The notes below the pieces were generated by a model, which did not search any database, had not been told where the DNA came from, and saw nothing but the letters and a program-made list of their open reading frames with translations. Below are positions 59,567-64,000 of a stretch of 64,000 nt of DNA, in pieces. The stretch comes from Rhizobiaceae bacterium (GTDB taxonomy: Bacteria; Pseudomonadota; Alphaproteobacteria; Rhizobiales; Rhizobiaceae), in contig JAEPMJ010000001.1 in NCBI GenBank assembly GCA_017644005.1, positions 558,001 to 622,000 of the forward strand. Direction: 5' to 3'. Numbering within the stretch: the first letter of the stretch is position 1; each line of letters opens with the position of its first letter. The position numbers and the translations under genes are program-made.

Positions 59567-60739
59567 ATGATGCGTATCCAGACCGTCAAAGCCTGGTGGG
59601 TACAGATTCCGATTGAGGCCAGCCGGCAACATCGGAGCGATTTCGGCCAGCTCAAGACCTTCGATGCCGCTATCGTGCGAATCGAGACCGATGACGGTCT
59701 GGTCGGCTGGGGCGAAGGCAAGAATGCCGCCGGTAGCGCCGGTAAATACGGGACCTTGGTTTCGCTCATCAACGATGAGATTGCGCCAGCGCTGATCGGC
59801 CGCCGAGCCGGCGACATCACTGCCATCTGGGAGATGCTCTACAATGGCGTGCGCAGCGAGCTTGCCTCGACGTCGGGGCATGCCATGCCGGAGCTTGCGC
59901 GCCGCGGCCTCACCATCGCTGCCATCAGCGCTATCGATATCGCGTTGTGGGACATTCTCGGAAAATCGCTCAACCAGCCGGTCTGGCAATTGCTCGGGGG
60001 GCGCAAGGCCGAACGCCTGCCGGCGTACGCCTCCGGCGGATGGGCCGGTGCGGACAAAATCGGTGAACAGCTCGGCTCCTATGTCAAGGCGGGCGGATTC
60101 AAGGCCGTCAAAATGCGGGTGGGCGCCATGGATGGCGCGCCGCATGTGTCGGCCGCGCGCGTACGGGCAGCCCGCCAAGCCCTCGGCCCCGATGTGGAGA
60201 TCGCGGTCGACGCCCACGGCACCTACACGGTGGCCGACGCCAAGCGTTTCGTCCATATGGTCGCCGATTGCGACCTGGCGTGGTTCGAGGAACCGGTGAT
60301 TGCGGATGACAAGCGCGGCGCCGCCGAAGTGCGCGCCGCAGGCCCGGTACCGATTGCGACCGGCGAATCGGAAGCGACACGCTTTGCCTTCCGCGAACTT
60401 GCGCTTCTGCGCGCGGCCGATATCTTCCAGCCTGATCCCGGCTTCTGCGGCGGGATCACCGAGGCCATGCGCATCGGCGCCATGGCGAGCGCCTTCAATC
60501 TGCGCTTTGCTCCGCATCTTTGGGCCGGCGCACCCTGCTTCTTTTCGGGGCTCCACATCTGCGCGGCGTCCCCAGCAAGTTTCGTCATCGAATATTCGCT
60601 TGGCGCCAATCCAATGATACATGACCTCGTGGAAGAGACTGTCGAAGTTAAGGATGGTATGATTGCAATTCCCGACGCACCGGGACTTGGCTTCACCATC
60701 TCGGAATCGTTTCTGAAGAAACACGCGCAAAGCTGCTGA
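59567..60739 (+). CDS. Mandelate-racemase/muconate-lactonizing-family dehydratase
   Basis: Enolase-superfamily enzyme of 390 residues that abstracts a proton alpha to a carboxylate, most often to dehydrate a sugar acid. Active-site residues are visible: VKMRVG (Lys182/Arg184), metal ligands Asp215 in VDAHG, Glu241 or Glu242 in WFEEPV, Glu267 in TGESEA, and the Asp290...His317 dyad (QPDPGFCGG, APHLW), which places it in the mandelate racemase subgroup. Starts at TTG 59564, ATG 59567 and ATG 59570 are all possible; 59567 is taken. It shares a transcript with the flanking isomerase and GntR gene, whose ATG is two bases after the stop. Confidence 0.88.
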   Translation: MMRIQTVKAWWVQIPIEASRQHRSDFGQLKTFDAAIVRIETDDGLVGWGEGKNAAGSAGKYGTLVSLINDEIAPALIGRRAGDITAIWEMLYNGVRSELASTSGHAMPELARRGLTIAAISAIDIALWDILGKSLNQPVWQLLGGRKAERLPAYASGGWAGADKIGEQLGSYVKAGGFKAVKMRVGAMDGAPHVSAARVRAARQALGPDVEIAVDAHGTYTVADAKRFVHMVADCDLAWFEEPVIADDKRGAAEVRAAGPVPIATGESEATRFAFRELALLRAADIFQPDPGFCGGITEAMRIGAMASAFNLRFAPHLWAGAPCFFSGLHICAASPASFVIEYSLGANPMIHDLVEETVEVKDGMIAIPDAPGLGFTISESFLKKHAQSC

Positions 60740-60741
60740 CC

Positions 60742-61458
60742 ATGAAGGAAGACGGGCTGCTGCCGGAACTGGCGGCGTATCTTTACACACACTCCGACCC
60801 GGAGCGCGGACGCACGCCCTCGGAGCGTGAATTGGCGGAGCATTTCTCCGTCAGCCGCGGGCAGATACGCGAAGCGCTCGCGATACTTGAAGCCATGCGC
60901 ATCGTTGAGCGGCGGGCGAAGTCGGGCATCTACCTCACCACCAACGATACGAGCGTGGAAGCGCTTGCGCTTTTCGCCAAGGCCGGACTGCCGCTCGACC
61001 CGATCCAGATCTATGAAACGGTGGAGCTGCGCAAGATCCACGAAATCAAGGCGGCGGAGCTTGCCTGCGAAAGGGCGACGGACGAAAATTTCGACCGGCT
61101 GCGCGAAATCCTGAAGTCTTCGGAGGAGAAGCTGAAGACAGGCGAAGCCCTGTCGCGCGAGGATCGCGATTTCCATTTGGAGATCGTGCGCGCCACAAAA
61201 AACAGCGTCTTCTACCGCATCTGCAGCATCTACTACGTATTGGGAGAACAGCGCCTGCCGGTCTACTTCTCCGACCCCGAGCGCGGGCACAGGTCACATC
61301 AGGAGCACATCCAGATTTTCAACGCTCTGGAGCGCCGGGACGGCAACCTCGCCCAGGCACTGATGAGCTCACATCTGCAGGGCGCGGAGAGCTATTGGAA
61401 AGGTCTCATCAGCGGCACCGACGCGAAAACGCCGGCCCAGACGCTCGAAAAGGCCTGA
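60742..61458 (+). CDS. FadR-subfamily GntR regulator
   Basis: Regulator of 238 residues. The winged helix (PSERELAEHFSVSRGQIREA, LAILEAMRIVERR) is followed by a helical FCD domain that usually binds a metal and an acid ligand (VELRKIHEIKAAELACERAT, DRDFHLEIVRATKNS). It starts two bases after the dehydratase stop, so it is autogenous to the operon. The matching TGGTnnnACCA palindromes at 58360-58372 and 58540-58550 are its probable operators, with a sugar acid or keto acid as inducer. Confidence 0.9.
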   Translation: MKEDGLLPELAAYLYTHSDPERGRTPSERELAEHFSVSRGQIREALAILEAMRIVERRAKSGIYLTTNDTSVEALALFAKAGLPLDPIQIYETVELRKIHEIKAAELACERATDENFDRLREILKSSEEKLKTGEALSREDRDFHLEIVRATKNSVFYRICSIYYVLGEQRLPVYFSDPERGHRSHQEHIQIFNALERRDGNLAQALMSSHLQGAESYWKGLISGTDAKTPAQTLEKA

Positions 61459-61463
61459 CCCCC

Positions 61464-62447
61464 TTGCCGGAGATTTTCTCCACGCACAATCTGCACCCCG
61501 ACGCTGCAGCACTTCTCAAGCAGCTCGGCACGTTGCGCTATGCCAGCGCGCCCGACCTCGAAACGCTGCTCCATGAAGGCAGGCAGGCCGAGATCATTGT
61601 GGTGCGCGCGCCGCTGCCGCCTGAGCTGTTTGAGCGTGCGAAGGGACTGCGTGCCGCAATACGCCATGGTGCGGGGCTCGACATGATCCCGATTGATGCC
61701 GCCACCAGGGCCGGCGTTCTCGTTGCGAATGTTCCCGGCGCCAATGCCCGCTCGGTCGCCGAATATGCGTTCTTCTCCGCCATGGCGCTTCTGCGCCGCT
61801 TCCGCGTCATGGACGGCAAGCTGCGCAGCAAGGGCTGGACGGTCGCGCGGCGTGAGGCCGATTCCGCTCGCGACCTGTCGGGGCTCACACTCGGAGTTGT
61901 CGGCTACGGCAATGTCGGCCGGGCAATCGTCGCGATCGCATCTGCGGGGTTCGGTCTTGAGGTCATGGTCAACAGCCGCACCAGGCGTGAGACGCCGGAA
62001 GGTGTGCGTTTCGCGCAACTCGATGAGCTTGCGTCGAACGCAGACGTCATCGTGCTGTGCTGTCCGCTCAACGAGGAAACGCGCGGAATGGTGGATGCGC
62101 GCCTGATTGCGCGCATGAAACCAGGCGCGATCATCGTCAATGTTGCGCGCGGGCCGGTGATCGATGACGAAGCGCTGATAGAGGCGCTTCGGGAGGGGCG
62201 CATCGGCGGCGCCGCACTCGATGTTTTCGCAACGCAGCCGCTGCCGGCCGAGCATCCCTACTTCGCGTTCGACAATGTTGTGATCACGCCGCATATGGCG
62301 GGCATCACAGACGGCAGCATGCGTCGTATGGGACTGGGCGTTGCCGCAGAAGCGAAACGCGTTCTAGCTGGCGGACTACCGGACAATTTCTGCAATCCGG
62401 ACGTTGTGGACGCCTACCGGAAACGGTTCCCCGAACCGTCGCTCTAG
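61464..62447 (+). CDS. D-2-hydroxyacid dehydrogenase
   Basis: NAD(P)-dependent enzyme of 327 residues reducing a 2-oxo acid or oxidising a D-2-hydroxy acid. NAD site GVVGYGNVGRAIVAIA, catalytic Arg in NVARGPVIDDEAL, and catalytic His in VVITPHMAGITDGS are present. The start is TTG 61464, five bases after the GntR stop; a frame from 61395 would overlap that gene heavily and is not preferred. It is the last gene of the operon and probably acts on the keto acid formed from the dehydrated sugar acid. Confidence 0.88.
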   Translation: MPEIFSTHNLHPDAAALLKQLGTLRYASAPDLETLLHEGRQAEIIVVRAPLPPELFERAKGLRAAIRHGAGLDMIPIDAATRAGVLVANVPGANARSVAEYAFFSAMALLRRFRVMDGKLRSKGWTVARREADSARDLSGLTLGVVGYGNVGRAIVAIASAGFGLEVMVNSRTRRETPEGVRFAQLDELASNADVIVLCCPLNEETRGMVDARLIARMKPGAIIVNVARGPVIDDEALIEALREGRIGGAALDVFATQPLPAEHPYFAFDNVVITPHMAGITDGSMRRMGLGVAAEAKRVLAGGLPDNFCNPDVVDAYRKRFPEPSL

Positions 62448-62515
62448 AGGTTAGAGTACTCCCGACCACTGGGCTCTGCCCTATCCATCCCACCCGATCT
62501 TTCTGGAGTACCGGC

Positions 62516-63418
62516 TTGCAAGGCAACACGACCGCCGCACAAGACAGGACGATTTCGGGCATAGTGATGATGACCGTGGGCGTTGCATGCCTGTGCGTCA
62601 ACGACGCGCTGGCGAAGTTCCTCGTTGCCGACTATTCGCCGCTGCAGATCCTCTTTTTGCGAAATGTCATTGCACTGCCTTTCGCTGTCTTGCTTGCGGT
62701 AAAGCTGGGCGGGATCGGCGCTCTGCGCTCGCACCGGCCCGCTGTGCATCTGCTGCGGGGCCTGTTGTGGATCGCCGCGACGATCCTGTTCTTCACCAGT
62801 TTCAGCTATCTGGAACTGGCCGAGGCCACCGCACTCATCTTCGTCGCTCCATTCTTCATCACAGCCATATCCGCAGTGCTGTTGCGCGAACATGTCGGGA
62901 TCCGACGCTGGCTCGCGGTCCTGACCGGGTTCGTTGGCGTTCTGGTGATTGTCCGACCGGGCACAGCGACATTCCAGCCTGCGTCCCTGATGCCAGTCGC
63001 CACCGCATTCATCTATGCAATTCTTATGCTGGGCGCACGGTGGGTCGATTCGCGCGAAAGCGTGTGGACAATGCTGCTTTACCTGACCGGTGCAAGCGCT
63101 CTCCTGAGCGCCGTCGTCGTGCCTTTTGTCTGGAACCCCGTTCGCCTCGACGACCTGTGGCTTTTCGCTGCAATCGCCGTCTTCGGAACGGCAGGCATGA
63201 CACTGATGACACAAGCGTTCCGGCTCACCTCAGCTGTCATCGTGGCTCCACTCGACTATTCGGCCATGGTATGGGCGACGGCGTTTGGATGGCTGGTCTG
63301 GCAGGAAGTACCGGACGGACCGACATTCATCGGCGCTGCCATTATCATCGCAAGCGGCCTTTATGTCATCCTGCGCGAACACAGACTGAGGAACCCGCGG
63401 TCCGGGAACCAATCTTGA
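62516..63418 (+). CDS. EamA/DMT-family transporter
   Basis: Integral membrane protein of 300 residues with ten hydrophobic segments forming two EamA repeats (the second starting near PASLMPVATAFIYAILML). Members export amino acids, metabolites or drugs; RhaT-like ones import sugars. The start is TTG 62516 with TGGAG upstream. It lies 68 bases after the hydroxyacid dehydrogenase gene on the same strand and may belong to its regulon. The substrate is not predictable. Confidence 0.87.
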   Translation: MQGNTTAAQDRTISGIVMMTVGVACLCVNDALAKFLVADYSPLQILFLRNVIALPFAVLLAVKLGGIGALRSHRPAVHLLRGLLWIAATILFFTSFSYLELAEATALIFVAPFFITAISAVLLREHVGIRRWLAVLTGFVGVLVIVRPGTATFQPASLMPVATAFIYAILMLGARWVDSRESVWTMLLYLTGASALLSAVVVPFVWNPVRLDDLWLFAAIAVFGTAGMTLMTQAFRLTSAVIVAPLDYSAMVWATAFGWLVWQEVPDGPTFIGAAIIIASGLYVILREHRLRNPRSGNQS

Positions 63419-63496
63419 AGCTGCTGCCGGCGGCTCAGGAACCATACACTTCCGGCAGGCATACTCCCTCGCCGGGCGCCGTGGCGGCCCATGCGG

Positions 63497-64000
63497 CTAA
63501 GCGCTGTGGCGCAGGCTCAACCCGGTGCTCTTGTCGAAGAGGATGACTTTTTCCGGATTCCAGGAAAAGCGCACCGTCTCGTCGATAGCAAGCTTGTCGC
63601 GCGCCGAAGTCGTGAGCCGGATCACTGCATCGCCGGCACGCAGCGTGACGATCTTGGCGACACCGTGGTTTTCAATGTCGTGGACAGCGCCCTCGGCAGG
63701 CGCACCGGCTTCGAGGAACATATCCTCCGGGCGTATGCCGAAGGTAACCGGCTGACCTTCCGACGCTTTGCCGGCGAATGGCAAGGCAAAGCCAGCATCG
63801 GCAACTGCATTACCTTTCGACACGGAACCGTCGAGCAGGTTCATCGGCGGCGAGCCGACCGAACGCGCCACGAAGGTGTTGCGCGGATTGGCGTAGATTT
63901 CGGACGGCGTGCCCACCTGCACCAGCCTGCCGTTATCGAGCACGCCGATCCTGTCGCCCATCGACATCGCTTCCACCTGGTCGTGCGTGACGAACAGGAA
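63497..64000 (-). CDS. UgpC/MalK-type ABC ATPase, C-terminal part
   Basis: The 3' part of a sugar-type ABC ATPase gene reading off the window's right edge, 167 codons visible. The edge begins inside the switch region (FLFVTHDQVEAMSMGDRIGV). The regulatory C-terminal domain follows with GTPSEIYANPRNTFVARSVG, PVTFGIRPEDMFLE and a TOBE-like end (VRFSWNPEKVILFDKSTGLS). This is the layout of UgpC, MalK and related sugar importers. Its remaining subunits should lie to the right and may feed the sugar pathway. Confidence 0.92.
   Translation of the reverse strand, partial: FLFVTHDQVEAMSMGDRIGVLDNGRLVQVGTPSEIYANPRNTFVARSVGSPPMNLLDGSVSKGNAVADAGFALPFAGKASEGQPVTFGIRPEDMFLEAGAPAEGAVHDIENHGVAKIVTLRAGDAVIRLTTSARDKLAIDETVRFSWNPEKVILFDKSTGLSLRHSA

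Noticed and set aside
59531-61290. Minus-strand frames opposite the dehydratase and GntR genes
   Set aside because: Shadows of genes with complete active-site or helix-turn-helix motifs.

Overview
The window is chromosomal DNA of a high-GC alphaproteobacterium, most likely of the Hyphomicrobiales (Mesorhizobium/Phyllobacteriaceae-like). The evidence is the core block murA - DUF2948 - hisD - UPF0262 - LMW phosphatase - infA - maf - yacG - tRNA-Phe, the Entner-Doudoroff gene edd, and the many ABC and TRAP uptake systems in catabolic clusters. There are about 62 protein genes (the first and last cut by the window edge), two tRNAs and one clear gene fragment. No IS element, integrase, CRISPR array or rRNA is visible.

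Layout. 1-10.8 kb is mixed housekeeping: edd, a CSS-type c-di-GMP phosphodiesterase, a CHRD protein, a DrrAB-type exporter, a GlxA-type regulator, folD, proC, a lysine-rich orphan protein and a homoserine-dehydrogenase-like oxidoreductase with a SAF domain. 10.9-24.1 kb is an exopolysaccharide locus: WecG/TagA glycosyltransferase, GH5 glycanase, GINT1-like protein, GT4 glycosyltransferase, polymerase, chain-length protein, a cupin-like HxD...H protein, and a Wzx flippase flanked by two paralogous CelD-type acyltransferases. It ends at tRNA-Thr. 24.3-30.3 kb is the conserved core block ending in tRNA-Phe. 30.35-32.6 kb is AT-richer accessory DNA with a lipoprotein/lipase pair and the C-terminal half of an RTX-toxin acyltransferase.

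32.7-43.8 kb is an uptake and degradation cluster. It has a polyamine-type ABC transporter, an atypical M28 peptidase, an SDR and a ketopantoate-reductase-like enzyme on one strand. A divergent Lrp regulator, gamma-glutamyltransferase and quinone-reductase-like enzyme lie on the other. 44.1-45.7 kb holds an orphan winged-helix regulator. 46.2-54.0 kb is a second amine-type pathway: iron alcohol dehydrogenase, aldehyde dehydrogenase, glutamine-synthetase-like gamma-glutamyl ligase, TRAP transporter and an N-formylglutamate-amidohydrolase-like enzyme, with a divergent RpiR regulator. 55.0-62.4 kb is a sugar or sugar-acid pathway with three xylose-isomerase-like TIM barrels, a Gfo/Idh dehydrogenase, a mandelate-racemase-type dehydratase, a GntR regulator and a D-2-hydroxyacid dehydrogenase. 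A DMT exporter and the end of a UgpC/MalK-type ATPase close the window.

Most notable are the two complete catabolic clusters whose substrates cannot be named, matching GntR-type palindromes at 58360-58372 and 58540-58550, a seven-copy heptamer repeat directly upstream of a ribosome-binding site (57084-57132), an A7 tract that decides whether the 8727 gene ends normally, and an M28 peptidase in which the usual Glu-Glu pair is replaced by His-Ser.
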